In this document: positions 5,018-5,048 of the stretch, one piece after another
How positions within the stretch are numbered: position 1 is the first letter of the stretch
How the letters are laid out: the number at the start of each line of letters is the position of its first letter
Assembly (NCBI GenBank): GCA_002402375.1
Contig: DHFT01000040.1
Coordinates: forward strand, 1 to 5,048
Direction of reading: 5' to 3'
Source of the DNA: Elusimicrobia bacterium UBA4817
GTDB lineage: Bacteria; Elusimicrobiota; UBA8919
DNA length: 5,048 nt
Notes under the pieces: model-generated
The model's database searches: none
Told to the model about the DNA's origin: nothing
The model's input: only the letters and a program-made list of their open reading frames with translations
Program-made: the position numbers and the translations under genes

Positions 5018-5048
5018 TAAAATCAGGAAGTAGATAGTAGTAAGTAGG
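5018..5048 (-). repeat. Leader repeat copy 2, upstream of the small membrane protein gene; runs into the window edge
   Basis: This is the second copy of the 31-base leader found at 2901-2931, identical at 28 positions and the same two bases from its ATG (5015). On the minus strand it ends CCTGATTTTA, then AT and ATG. The repeat is cut by the window end, so its full length and any facing array are unknown. With copy 1 it brackets the two-gene unit of the membrane protein and ilvD in direct orientation. Confidence 0.7.

Overview
The window is about 5 kb of bacterial DNA, moderately AT-rich, with every credible gene on the minus strand. In transcription order, from right to left, these are: a small membrane-anchored protein of unknown function (5015-4626), dihydroxy-acid dehydratase IlvD (4629-2977), a 560-residue protein built from two tandem PD-(D/E)XK nuclease domains (2898-1216), and a membrane methyltransferase of the isoprenylcysteine/phospholipid methyltransferase type (789-49). 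The organism cannot be named from the sequence. Shine-Dalgarno sites, ATG starts, a biosynthetic ilvD and many short palindromic and simple-sequence repeats between genes fit a free-living, probably uncultivated bacterium. That is an impression, not a determination.

Right part (about 2977-5048). The unknown protein and ilvD overlap by four bases (ATGA). The strong ilvD ribosome binding site lies inside the last codons of the upstream gene, so the two are almost certainly cotranscribed and translationally coupled. No other branched-chain amino acid gene is visible.

Middle part (about 1163-2976). The gap between ilvD and the nuclease-fold gene is filled by two facing arrays of 14-base-period repeats. 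The nuclease-fold protein is an internal duplication: the C-terminal copy keeps its catalytic residues, the N-terminal copy has lost them, and both copies keep all four cysteines of an AddB/Cas4-like iron-sulfur site. A 31-base leader repeat precedes this gene and also the unknown gene at 5015, with 28 of 31 bases identical and the same distance to both ATG codons.

Left part (1-1162). A repeat-rich intergenic stretch of about 430 bases holds a 130-base nested inverted-repeat element, a mini-palindrome flanked by 7-base direct repeats, and a second perfect hairpin. Beyond it lies the methyltransferase gene. Its stop codon is followed after four bases by a GC-rich sequence that looks like the start of an integron attC site, cut by the window edge. 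This gene may therefore be an integron cassette next to ordinary chromosomal genes.

The observations most worth following are the attC-like end, the dead-plus-live nuclease duplication, and the shared leader repeat at fixed distance from two unrelated start codons. No complete, clearly new multi-gene system is visible in the window.
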